Shown: piece by piece, positions 52,501 to 64,000 of the stretch
How positions within the stretch are numbered: the first letter of the stretch is position 1
Layout: each line of letters starts with the position of its first letter
Source: Apostichopus japonicus
Lineage: Eukaryota; Echinodermata; Holothuroidea; Aspidochirotida; Stichopodidae
DNA: 64,000 nucleotides
Direction: 5' to 3'
NCBI RefSeq assembly: GCF_037975245.1
Contig: NC_092576.1
Coordinates: 41,606,611-41,670,610 of the forward strand
Notes under the pieces: model-generated
Told to the model about the DNA's origin: nothing
The model's database searches: none
The model's input: only the letters and a program-made list of their open reading frames with translations
Translations under genes and position numbers: made by a program

Positions 52501-55500
52501 CTTCGAAGAATCACAAAAGCTGATATCATTCCATAATCAACAGTTGAACACAAAGTCCAATGGTGAAACGTCAGATGTCACCCTTACTACAGAGTACAGT
52601 GTGAAAGATCCAGTTGTTAAAAGGATAACTCTGGAATGCAAAGCTATAGGACCGAACGCTAATCTTTTTAGTCTCAGCTCCAAGCTTGATTTATTGTTGA
52701 AAGGAAGTAAGTAACAATTTGTGCCTTTTCTTGATATAAATGATGTCATAAATATTCCAGAACGTGACTGAATTTTCCATAAATTGATATAACCGCGTTG
52801 GCTAAGCATATATTGGTATTAATAAGATGGTGTTTTGCTTGAAAAAAATTGTCCTGAAAATATATTTGGCTTTATCTAGTAATGATAAAAACATTTTTTA
52901 ATATTTTTTTTAAATTTCTTTTAAATACAAAGTATTCTTATTGGAAATTGTCAACTCTTTCTTTGATGTGTATATGAATATTTGTAACGCGTTCATACAT
53001 TCTTTTTTACTTACCTTCAGATAACCAGTCCACCACCGAGAAAGCCGCCACAGAGGAAACCAGTAATCAACCATCAATAGCCACCACTATAGTCATTATC
53101 GTTATAATCGTTTTGATCATCATCATCATCATCGCTATTGCGGCTGTTTGCTTTTGGAAAGGTATTAAAAAAATAACACAAGCAAATTTTATATACAGTT
53201 AGAAAGAACATAGATTAAACATATTGATTTGATTTCAGTCGTATTCTTTACAAGCGTATATAATATGACATCGATTCATCAATTAATTTTTTTTTCTTCG
53301 AAGCGTACCTAAGGAGGAACAGGATCAGGAAGGATCTTTCATCAAAATCAGTCAATGGAGAGGTGATATTATATTATTTTTTATTTTGTAGTTTAAGGGC
53401 CATTAAAAGCACAAAAAATTATATCATAATTTAAGTACATTTTTGAGATAATACAATTTCCAGCATATAATATAATGCGAACTTTGGTAGACTCACCTTT
53501 TTTATATCAATCAGTCTGAATAATAGTTTCATGTTTGTTTTCCTTTCTCTTCTATGTCAACAGAACATCCCCATGCTACAGGACAAAGGTAGTATTTACA
53601 TAAGACCCTATAGCACAGTGCTACAATATTGTATGACTTTTCGAGTGCCTGACAATGGTATAGACATAACGAGATAATGAGCCGATTTATGATGGGCTCC
53701 AAAATACGGTTGTTATTCTGTAAAGTTGCTGTAACGGTCATAGTGGAAAGGCACTTTTCGGAATTTGCATCATACTATATTTACACGCATCACATTAACC
53801 TGCAATTTATTTCAAGAAATAAACGTGTTTGTGCTTGAATGCATTGTCGCTTGGAGTTCATACGATGGCATCAAAAGATGGTTTATAACATATAAATTAA
53901 AGTATTTGCTACTTACGCTCAAATACGCTGAAAAAGGAGGTTGTCTTAACGCATTATCACTATCAATTGTGATATATTTGAAATAGTTACCAGAGAAGAT
54001 TGCTCACTTTACCCAAATATGTTTTAAATGTGTGCTGTCTTTTTCACTTTTGATTGATCTGATAGAGCGAAGCAAAACATAGCTTACATTAGATCCCAAT
54101 AATAAGCATCTGTTAATCCTGTCTGTAACATTCCAAGTAGGTTACGCTATTTGTACTGGGATTTTCATGGACGGGGGGGGGGGGGCGGTGTTCAAAGCGC
54201 ATGCAGTCTCATTTGATATGCACAAACAGTCACTAGAGTGATTTTAAGAGAAGTGTGTCTTTTCTGTATTAGGTCTATTATGTTATATGGACACTTTCTG
54301 AAAGTAAAAACAATGTGTCGTGTAGCCGTTGTTATAACTTTACAACCAGTTCTTTATTATTTCCTCAAAAGAAAGCTAGAGTATTGTATTTTGGAATACC
54401 ATGCCTGACATGAAAACTATAAAATGTAGAACAGAAACATGGAGATCTTAATTAGTAAAGCACTTTTTATACAATTCTCTGGGCAACATGCCTAAAATAA
54501 AATGCCTAAAGAAATGCATGTCAATCATATTTTTTAACTTAGGCATTTCCTCAAGAGATGTCTGACATGTGTTTTCTTTCTTATTTCCTTTAGAACTGGA
54601 CAAGTTTATTTCCCAGCTTAAATCAACTTACGAGAACTTTTACAGCGCAGTTAAACCAATTCCGTTTTTTTCGAGCAACTGCACGGTACATGAACTATAT
54701 GTCGAGGGTGGCATTGACTACTTAGCAAAAAGCAAACCTACTACTGAAACTTGGAACCCTTTGGACTCATACAAAAATATGTTTTCTCATCCCAGTATGA
54801 CCGGTACTCGTTGGATGATCGAGGGTGGACCAGGGTACGGTAAATCTACACTCTCGCTACAACTTGCATATGAATGGTGTAATAACATTGAAGGGTCTTC
54901 TATGTGTGACGTGGAATTCTTTTTCCTTATCAGACTTAGGCAGCTGAAAGGAGTTTCTTCGATCTACGAAGCAATTAAGAAATTTATTTTACCAATAGAT
55001 TCTACGTTTTCTACTGTTGATATCCAAAGGTTCATAACTAACAGTTCATCTGTGTTAATAATCTTAGATGGTTTTGATGAGTATCCCGATAGAGAAGTTC
55101 CCTCGAACTCTGATGTCTTCAATATCATCAAGCGAACTATGTTCCCTGAACACCGAGTTGTATTAACCACAAGATCATCACATCTTCCAGAGGACTACGC
55201 ACCTCAAACTAATCGTATCAGGCTTACCGGGTTCAACAGCAAAGCCCAGGAAGAATACTTGCAAAAAGCTGTGACGATCAACGGATATAAATCTGCAGAG
55301 AGCACCATCCAGGAATGGCTACAAGAGAATCCTATCTTAAATGATCTCTGCGTGGTTCCTCTTTTCTTCGTGATGTATGCACATCTTAGTTTAGACAGTG
55401 ATGCCCTAAGAAACTGTACTTCCGTGACGAGTTTCTTCCGCTACATGATCACGTGTCTGCATAGTCATTTGAAACTAAAATTCAAAGATGAAAACGTCGA

Positions 55501-58500
55501 TTGTTTTGACCTGAATGAAAACGCTCATCAAAAACTGGATGAGTTATGTTTCAGTTATCTCAACGGTCACTCATATAACCCTGATATAGACAAACACGAA
55601 TTAATTCAAAAGCTCGGAGAAAGAAATGTTGAGAAGTACTTGAAAATTGGGATACTGCGGGAAGAAGAAAGCACAGAGGTATCCGAGAAGCCTTCAATCC
55701 AGGCTTCAGATCATGTGAAGAATGTTTCAAAAGTTCGTTTTTACCACAGCCTGTTCTGTGAGTGGTACGCATCACACCATGTTGCTGATGAGTTGGAAAA
55801 GATTAGCAACAGTCCAGCACAGGGAAACATGGATGAGATCTTGGAGGACTTAGACCCTTCTCATCTTCAGTACGTTTATAGATTTGCATGCGGAATAAAA
55901 GCAGAAGCAGCAAAGCGCATCCTGAATTATCTACAGATAGCTGAAGGCAATTTCAAGTTTTCTATTTTGTGTATCCTTGAGCAGGGTGGAAACATAGATG
56001 CGATTATCGACAACGTACGTCACGTTTGTTCTGAGACATTACAGATTAGGACTCAGGATTCAAGAATAGTACAGAGGTCTGTGATACAATTGGCGGAAAT
56101 CGCTGTCAGTAAGAAGGTAACGTATTACAATATATGTAGATGGAGTTGATCTCTGATAAGCTGATCAAATGTTAATTACATTGTTTATCATGGTAGATTA
56201 AAGATAAGTTTGACACATTTCATTTAGAATGAAACAGTTTGATATCTCAAATAATAGGTATGACTTATTCATCCCACTTCCTCCAATCTATTTGGCCCAT
56301 TCATCTTACAAGCACCATTCCAACAATGTCCTCAATTGTTTGTGCCAACATGGAGTGTTGTTTAAATAGAAGAATATAGGCTATGCCCCTATCAAAAAAG
56401 GATCAGTCTTAGTAATAGTACTGGTATATTAATTCAAAACAACATTCGCATCCCACAAGCTTTAGAAACTTTGTAATCCACGAAACCATTGATCATGTTT
56501 TAAGGCTCCTGCCTGAGCATATCACTGTAAATTCTTTGAACATTGTTGTTTGAAATCAAGTGAATGGAATATAATAGCAGAACAGATAAAGAAAGCAACT
56601 TTTCACATATCGTCACTTGATATGATAGACAACAATTTACAGTTATGAAAGATTTCATTTTTAAATATATATTTACCTACAGATTCTGATATCTAAATTG
56701 CAACTAATAGAATGCTTCCAGCAAGTGGATCCCACAAAGAAAGAAATCATCTTGGATTCCAAAGTTCGTTTGCCACTACTGAATGGTATCAAGTCATTGT
56801 GGATAGAACAGACGGGCAAGAGGTTTAGCCAGGACGAAATGGTTGATATCTTCAATCACATCTCAGAGTGTGAACATCTGAGTGAAATCCGGTAAAGTTC
56901 TACTTCATTAATCTATTTGATAATATTCGTAGCCTTATACTTTGCCTTTCCCATTCGATACTAACTGTCTCCTTGGCGTCGTCGTTCAACTTTCCGTTAT
57001 AATCGTCGTTGGTGTCATTTTCGTAATCGTTATCGTCGAGGTAAGCGATCATTGCCTTAATGATTATTACTGCAGTTGTCGGCGATGTCTTTGCCGCTGT
57101 CGTCTATGTAATCATCACCGTAATCGCTGACCTAGTTACTATCGTCGCTGTGGGCTATAGCTGTTCTTGTCGTTATCATTGCTGATGCCTCAGTTAATCT
57201 TTTTGGCCCTTGTCGTATATCGTTGCTGCTGACGCCGATCTGGTTCTCATTCTCGTCATCTCTGTACTATCGTTGTCATTACAACTGTCGTGTTGTTTTT
57301 AGTTTCGTTCTTGATGTACATACCAACATTGCTTGTATTAGAAAATAAGAGTCGCATTTGCGATATCTCTCACATTCTAACGAATGCTCCTTGTTCCAAG
57401 TGAACTTTTTAAATATTTAATATAAATCAGATGGATTTTGGTTAACGGGTGATTATAGCTAAAGATAGAAGAAATAGAATTCGTCCGAAAAAACAACATT
57501 GCAGGGGTGGTGTGTTGGTGTGGGACGGGTGGACCACTAACCCTATAGGTCTCCGGCGGAAAGGGTGCTTGAGTCGGGCTTGGCCAAGCTTGATCAGTTA
57601 TTACACTGCACCACACACTGCTGCTAATAGCTATAATCCAATTTAACCGTTAACCCAATAAACAGAGTGATATATTTACAAATCACAGTACAAAAACCTA
57701 AATTAGGCAAATGTTTTCCAAATGTAAAACGGTAACAGATGAAACATTTTTCAAGTATACTTTTATTTTCAGAATTTCATACGCGTTGCTACCTTATAGT
57801 TTCAAAGATGATCGCTTACTGGAACCACTACGTGCTAACAGAATGCAAGGTAAAGATTATCTGGGAAATGTTTTTATGTTATTTCATATTTCACTGCTCT
57901 TTGTCGTGTGGGACATCTCCATGTTTCTCAGAGTTTGTATAGATGCAGCTATAATATTCTTTATGTGATTCCATAAGTTATGTTTAATATGCTATATTTT
58001 CACAAATTTAGTCAGCACGTCAAGTGAACGAAACAATTTATTTTATTTTAATAATACGACAATATTATAATACGACAAAAAATAATCAAAAGGCATTGTA
58101 AAAAAATGAACAGCCATGACTTGGAACTTAGTGATGTGTAATCTATGTTTCTGTGATTGAACAGATTTCCAAACTTTGATTATTTTGAGCATACATTTGC
58201 TGACGTTAGTGCCTATCATTGGAATGTACAATAACACAATGAGAATGAATTGTTAAATATAATTTTGCTTTCAAATTTTGTCTCATGATTCAGTTCTTTG
58301 GTACCCTTCAGAACAATGGTTCATTCTTGATCTACATTCTGGAAATTGGCAGGTATGAAAGCAACATTTCTTTAGTATGATTAATATGGGGAATACCTTC
58401 CCTAAATTACAGACAAAATACAGACGCAGTAGTTGCGTTGATGTTCCTGAGTAATAGTTTAGCTATTTTTACCAAGAAACTGTCAAATTGGCAATTCTTC

Positions 58501-59503
58501 TGTTTTTTATAGTGGTTTATCTTTTTCTCTTGAGTATACACAAATTCCTCACACCTTGTTTCTTTATTTCACTTCCATTTTTAAGAAACACATCCCTTCT
58601 GACCTTTTGTGCTAATTTGATTTTTTAATCATATAAACTCTGACTAATATATTGTTCTTTGGATAAACAGTAAGTCATTGGACGACATAAGTTTGCAGGA
58701 AGCTATCACAACTAACTGTTTTGCTTCCTTTGACGTTTTAAGTTGATTCCATGAGTTGCCTATGTTTTATATATGTTCTTTTACTACTATAACCAGAACT
58801 TCATATTAAGCGAAAACGCCGTAGAGCTATAACAAAACTGTTGTTTATTATTTGCAATATATTAAATCTCCTGTTTGTACACACATTTAGGTAATTTATT
58901 TGTTATTTCACAGCACAAGACAGGGCTTTTTTATCTGGCCGAGGATGATTACAAAAAAGTGGTAAACAATTAAGTTTAATACGGTATAAATCTGCGTGAA
59001 TTCAATTCTGGTTCAATAATACCGCCCAGAAGTAACATTTGTCCATGTCTCCATTCCTGCAGTCAACGACGAGGAGGAGAACCTTATATGTTATTAATTC
59101 CTGAATAATGTATACTTAGTTGTTAAAAGAAGGATGCATTTTCTCTCAAGAGATTGTGATTCTTATCCTCGGCTTATGAATTGTTAGTTATAGATGTTAC
59201 TTCAATACGATTTCCGCTGTTTAACTTTGAACATATACTGAGCCAATCCTACTGTAGATACGACATATTTGTAATAAATCGATATTTGATACACCTTTAA
59301 ACAGCCGTTCACTTTGTTCAATGGGGTAACATGACCCTTCCCATCATCCCCTCTGCCTCCATCCTTACATTTCTACCTACTTGCCATAGTCTCCGTTGTC
59401 CATCACGTAACGTCGTAACTTAAGTGATTGTTTATTACGGCAAATTAACTGCTTTCTCTCGTTTTCTTTCCAGGTTGATGTCTTCCAAGATATTAACAAC
59501 TAA
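49541..59503 (+). CDS. Transmembrane Ig-NACHT receptor (four Ig-like domains, membrane helix, cytoplasmic NACHT NTPase)
   Basis: A 13-exon model, all GT/AG with matching phases: 49541-49598, 50372-50692, 51169-51816, 52362-52706, 53021-53161, 53304-53362, 53563-53587, 54594-56116, 56683-56891, 57773-57849, 58312-58352, 58914-58961, 59474-59503. The sum is 3525 nt, 1174 residues plus stop, with no internal stop. Order: signal peptide 1-19, Ig1 to 126, Ig2-Ig3 to 342, Ig4 to 457, membrane helix about 480-502, a basic 30-residue linker, NACHT and helical region 533-1040, and a C-terminal part with at most one LRR-like unit. Walker A is GGPGYGKST (610-618), Walker B LDGFDE (690-695), sensor-1 VVLTTRSSHLP. 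RFYHSLFCEWYA resembles the winged-helix segment of NLRs. Known NLRs are cytosolic with LRR sensors; here Ig domains would take the sensing role outside the cell and NTP-driven oligomerisation the output. The function is inferred. Confidence 0.85.
50253..50310 (-). repeat. tRNA-like SINE remnant in intron 1
   Basis: On the minus strand an A-box-like GCAGTTGGTA (50306-50297) and a B-box-like GGTTCAAATCC (50263-50253) lie at nearly tRNA spacing. An acceptor stem and a clear anticodon arm cannot be formed. It is probably a tRNA-derived SINE head rather than a tRNA gene. Confidence 0.35.
50372..50692 (+). CDS. Ig-NACHT exon 2: Ig1 (V-like, atypical)
   Basis: A 321-nt phase 1-1 exon. The B-strand Cys is in ATIVCHFED, the Trp in SIFWYYK, and SDGSLIVNNVSVEHE is the D-E region of a V-like fold. 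The F strand reads TTFIVIEFE, so the usual Tyr-x-Cys is missing and no canonical disulfide can form. Two further Cys positions are absent too, apart from C near RGCKSP. Confidence 0.75.
51169..51816 (+). CDS. Ig-NACHT exon 3: Ig2 and Ig3 in one exon
   Basis: After acceptor CATCCAG. Ig2 has IICRIQHARPSVALTW and LALLVCKAND. A short DDDSPVST linker leads to Ig3 with IELPCPDGEYKLLVWEK and GKLSIRDVQLRHGGVYRC. Phase 1-1. The open frame begins upstream of the exon, but the codons before 51169 are intronic. Confidence 0.85.
52362..52706 (+). CDS. Ig-NACHT exon 4: Ig4
   Basis: After acceptor AATGCAG. PVPEYPIIDRCTH opens as Ig2 does (NPTYPIVDDCTV), which suggests these two domains arose by duplication. 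Cys in GTLSCTVKG, Trp in VNLEWKAY, Cys in ITLECKAIG. Donor GGAA|GTAAGT, phase 1-1. Confidence 0.8.
53021..53362 (+). CDS. Ig-NACHT exons 5-6: membrane helix and basic linker
   Basis: Exon 53021-53161: a Thr/Glu-rich stalk (QSTTEKAATEETSNQPS), then an unusually Ile-rich helix with six consecutive ATC Ile codons, ending AAVCFWK. Exon 53304-53362: YLRRNRIRKDLSSKSVNGE, a strongly basic stop-transfer segment that fixes the NACHT side as cytoplasmic. A 25-nt exon (53563-53587, NIPMLQDK) follows. Confidence 0.8.
54594..56116 (+). CDS. Ig-NACHT exon 8: NACHT NTPase and helical/winged-helix region
   Basis: A single 1523-nt exon, as is usual for NACHT exons of NLR genes. The start shows LDKFISQLKSTYENFYSAV then CTVHELYVEGG. 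P-loop GGPGYGKST, Walker B LIILDGFDEYP, sensor-1 VVLTTRSS, then LTGFNSKAQEEYLQKAV, NPILNDLCVVPLFFVMYAHL and VRFYHSLFCEWYASHHVADE. All key NTPase residues are present (P-loop Lys616, acidic Walker B), so NTP binding is expected. The frame upstream of 54594 is intronic. Confidence 0.9.
56683..59503 (+). CDS. Ig-NACHT exons 9-13: short C-terminal region without an LRR array
   Basis: Exons 56683-56891, 57773-57849, 58312-58352, 58914-58961 and 59474-59503. They encode LLNGIKSLWIEQTGKRFSQD, EMVDIFNHISECEHLSEIRI, SYALLPYSFKDDRLLEPL, EQWFILDLHSGNWQ and HKTGLFYLAEDDYKKV. The first two pieces resemble a single degenerate leucine-rich unit of deuterostome NLRs. If the donor at 58962 is used the protein ends VDVFQDINN; if not, it ends VNN with TAA at 58971-58973. 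Confidence 0.7.
56942..57300. repeat. TCG/GTC-rich low-complexity tract in intron 9
   Basis: A degenerate triplet-like region rich in TCG, GTC and ATC words, giving artificial Val/Ile/Cys frames. No gene recognised. Confidence 0.5.
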
Positions 59504-59586
59504 GTCATTAGATTAATTCAACTTCAAGTTGTTGGATTATCCGCTGGACATGGTGAGCTTGCCGTCATAAAGGAAAGAATATCATG

Positions 59587-59938
59587 TCACAATCTAAAAC
59601 GGTTTAACATTTCAACTTACGTTTTGTGGAGTCCACTCGCCAATGTCACCTTCGAAATGAACGTACAGTGATGGAACCAACTTTGGTCTTACCAAAGTGA
59701 CACAAAGTTGTTTCACAGATTGGTAGAGACTTATTTTACATGTGTAAACAATCCATCTTATCACAATCTAATGCGGTTTAACATTTCAACCTTAGTTTTG
59801 TGGAGTCCACACGCCAATGTCACCTTCGACTTGAACGTACAGTGATGGAACTAACTTTGGTCATACCAAAGGGACACAAAAGTTGTTTCACAGATTGATA
59901 GAGACTTATTTTATATGTGTTAACATTCCATCTTATCA
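59587..59938. repeat. Two 174-bp tandem repeats in the Ig-NACHT 3' UTR
   Basis: Units 59587-59760 and 59761-59938 share TCACAATCTAA, GCGGTTTAACATTTCAAC (first copy ACGG), TTTTGTGGAGTCCAC, CGCCAATGTCACCTTCGA, GAACGTACAGTGATGGAAC and GTTGTTTCACAGATTG. They begin about 84 bp after the stop codon, before the polyadenylation signals, so they are probably transcribed. Confidence 0.85.
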
Positions 59939-60327
59939 AACACCAATGGATATAATTCTGTGGGTAACAGTAATATTAAATGTAACGTTGAAATGGCATA
60001 TGATGAATCGATACGAGGGTCGTCTCAACATACCGTTCTTGTGAATTCAAGAAAGAACAAGAGCATATTCTTCAATAGACAGAAGCTTATCCAGACTACT
60101 CAGGTACACTCACCAAAACGACCCTTCAGAGTAGCTTAGAGGTTATGTTTCATTCGAAATGCAGATGCTACCTTTGTGTTATTTTTCTATTCTAATTGTT
60201 GTTGTTAACTTTGCTGTATATTTCCTGTTCTAAGTTTTGATGTTACCTTCGTGTTATTTTTATTTCAGAACTAGTGAGAGAGAATATAGGTTACAGACTT
60301 ATAATACTATAACCTGTATACAAATCC

Positions 60328-60348
60328 AATAAACAACGCACCAATAAA
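60328..60348 (+). promoter_or_regulatory. Polyadenylation signals of the Ig-NACHT gene
   Basis: Two AATAAA hexamers, 60328-60333 and 60343-60348, about 830 bp after the stop codon. They are the first pair of close canonical signals after the tandem repeat, but in AT-rich DNA this is only a suggestion. Confidence 0.4.
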
Positions 60349-60349
60349 A

Positions 60350-62449
<2,100 letters not shown>

Positions 62450-62457
62450 CTATATAT

Positions 62458-63606
62458 TAGTGTTTACACGGGTCCAAAAATCGGGAACCGGGTACCCGAG
62501 GGCCGTTTATCCTCGTGTATCACGATTTTCAAGAAATTACATATTGGATGCTGTAATAAATGCATTATATTCTCTACTGACAATGTTTTCATGTTCAAGT
62601 ACGTAGGTGTAAGATAAGGTATAAAACCTCCCTCAATAATTTGCTTGTTTCTTTCATTAACTTGTTAATAAATTAATTATTTAATTATAATTAGCATTAC
62701 TACTAACATCGCACTGCCGCCGCTGCTTATGCTAGCTCGTGCACGTCTATTGGATCAACCCATATAAATATCCAATTTAGCTCTTAAACAGTTGTTACTA
62801 CTACTACTATCTATTATGCAGGCCAAGGGATCGCATTAGCCGCGAGATTGCGCGATTCGCGCAATTTGATCGCATTTGGAATAAACGATTAGTGAAAAGC
62901 TACTTGCGATTACTATTTTTTAGTTATCCCGTCTATAATCCATAAACATCGCGTAAAATTCCTTGTCAGCCTTTCCTTCTTTGAAATAAACGAATGAATA
63001 AATAATAATTTCTTCCACATGGTAGCCTAACACCACACTAAGTCAATGAGAAATCTAGCTAAGCCTAACCATCTGTTTATTTGCTGGAGTTGTGACGCAG
63101 TTATAAGACATCCATGGAATACTTTTGTTATTGCTGTTACGTTCGACCACATGGTTGCCTAACACCACACTAAGTCAATGGGGGTAGTCTAGCCTAGTCA
63201 TCTGTTTATTAGCTGAAATTGTGACGCAGTTATAAGATATCTATGGGAAGCTTTCGTTATTGCTGTTATCTTCGAACACATGGTAGCCTAACAACACACT
63301 AAGTCAATGGGAAATCAGCCTAACCATCGGTTTGCATTTTTTTTTTTTTAACAATCACACTTTGCGTATGATTCGGGAAATAAATTAGGAACCGGGTAGT
63401 ATCGCGTCGAACGGACTCCTTGGTTATTGCTGTTATCTTCGACCACATTGTAGTCTAACACCACAAAGTCAATGGGAAATCTGCTTAACCGTCGGTTTGC
63501 CATTTTTTTTTTTTTTAAATCACACTTTGCTTAGGATTCGGGTAATAAATAAGGAACCGGGTAGTATCACGTCGGGCGGGTACCCGGATAACCCGTGCAA
63601 ACACTA
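62458..63606. mobile_element. Non-autonomous hAT-like element with 8-bp target-site duplication
   Basis: Ends are TAGTGTTTACACGGG (62458-62472) and its inverted partner CCCGTGCAAACACTA (63592-63606), one mismatch in 15, continuing into CGGGTACCCG on both sides. Flanks are a perfect 8-bp duplication, CTATATAT (62450-62457 and 63607-63614), the length typical of hAT transposition. No transposase frame. Inside are four repeats of a segment starting CACATGGTAGCCTAACACCA (about 63016, 63148, 63277 and 63443) with spacing 132, 129 and 166 bp, and two copies of GGAACCGGGTAGTATC. Confidence 0.85.
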
Positions 63607-63907
63607 CTATATATCGTGAATTTACTTAACCTAGCGAACAGGGTCAACCCACCCAATAACAAAATTAGTACATAAATAAACCGAATTGAAGCTGGTGAAC
63701 GTTGCATAATAGTTCTATTAGGCAATTTGTTTTAGAGTATTCAAAATTATACGAAGTTTAGTACGGTGGAGTATAAGGATCACGAAATACAATTTCTCAA
63801 AGTGGCACTGAAAACGTGATAAATATCACTGATTAAAGGTCAATTTTAACCGAAATTTTTAGGTCATTCACAATCACAAGGATATATGAATAGGCCTAGG
63901 TAAATTA

Positions 63908-63942
63908 GAGTACGACAGTCGGAAATTCCGACTGTCGCACTC
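63908..63942. repeat. Near-perfect 17-bp palindrome
   Basis: GAGTACGACAGTCGGAA (63908-63924) and TTCCGACTGTCGCACTC (63926-63942) pair at 16 of 17 positions around a single A. It lies 60 bp from the window end, so a larger element may continue beyond it. Confidence 0.7.
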
Positions 63943-64000
63943 AAATTTTCCAACTATCGTCAGTTTTACCAAAATTGGGGAGGGTGGGGAGACACCCCAC

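Noticed and set aside
58664-58760. Possible Ig-NACHT exon after the acceptor at about 58671
   Set aside because: In the required phase 0 the first codon would be TAA; the acceptor at 58914 gives an open and protein-like continuation instead.

Overview
This is a eukaryotic, AT-rich, intron-rich genomic window. GT/AG-bounded exons are separated by long introns and by many (TA)n arrays, and there are no operons or Shine-Dalgarno-like sites. Domain content (Ig receptors with a divergent kinase-like domain, a NACHT NTPase of the deuterostome NLR type, tandem NXPE/PC-esterase genes, Penelope-like and non-LTR retroelements, a hAT element) points to a marine invertebrate deuterostome. An echinoderm such as a sea cucumber is my best guess; this is inference, not a match.

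Four loci carry the coding content. (1) On the minus strand, 22127 down to 7367, I assembled an 18-exon gene by matching splice phases. It encodes a 764-residue single-pass receptor: signal peptide, three Ig domains, one membrane helix, a juxtamembrane segment built from micro-exons, a kinase-fold domain that has lost its catalytic residues, and a tail with a YVPM motif. (2) From 24.3 to 43.5 kb on the plus strand lie three tandem NXPE-type genes. Each has a small exon encoding a type II membrane anchor and one large exon with a filamin-like Ig fold and a PC-esterase-like domain. The first and third are intact; the middle one is a pseudogene. (3) From 49541 to 59503 on the plus strand I assembled a 13-exon gene of 1174 residues with a signal peptide, four Ig-like domains, a membrane helix and a cytoplasmic NACHT NTPase. 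In effect it is an NLR-type switch on a membrane Ig receptor, and it is the most unusual object in the window. (4) From 38.6 to 40.5 kb there is a decayed Penelope-like element, followed by three copies of a hammerhead ribozyme fold.

Region by region: 0-7.3 kb holds no convincing gene, only a diverged duplication and an orphan exon-like ORF. 7.4-22.1 kb is the receptor pseudokinase. 22.2-24.3 kb is intergenic. 24.3-33.5 kb holds NXPE-A and the NXPE-B pseudogene. 33.7-34.3 kb is a foldback element inside a duplicated flank. 36.3-37.0 kb is a reverse-transcriptase fragment. 38.2-40.5 kb is the Penelope/ribozyme cluster. 40.8-43.5 kb is NXPE-C. 45.2-47.2 kb holds further retroelement and snRNA-like debris. 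49.5-60.3 kb is the Ig-NACHT gene. 62.5-63.6 kb is a non-autonomous hAT element with a perfect 8-bp target duplication.

The two receptor genes share an ectodomain style: Ig exons that are mostly phase 1-1, similar linkers entering each Ig exon, and short RPSV-type strands. They differ completely inside the cell, one carrying a dead kinase with a docking motif and the other a NACHT NTPase. This suggests that one kind of Ig ectodomain has been joined to two signalling outputs by exon shuffling, possibly for immune recognition. That function is inferred from domain content only.
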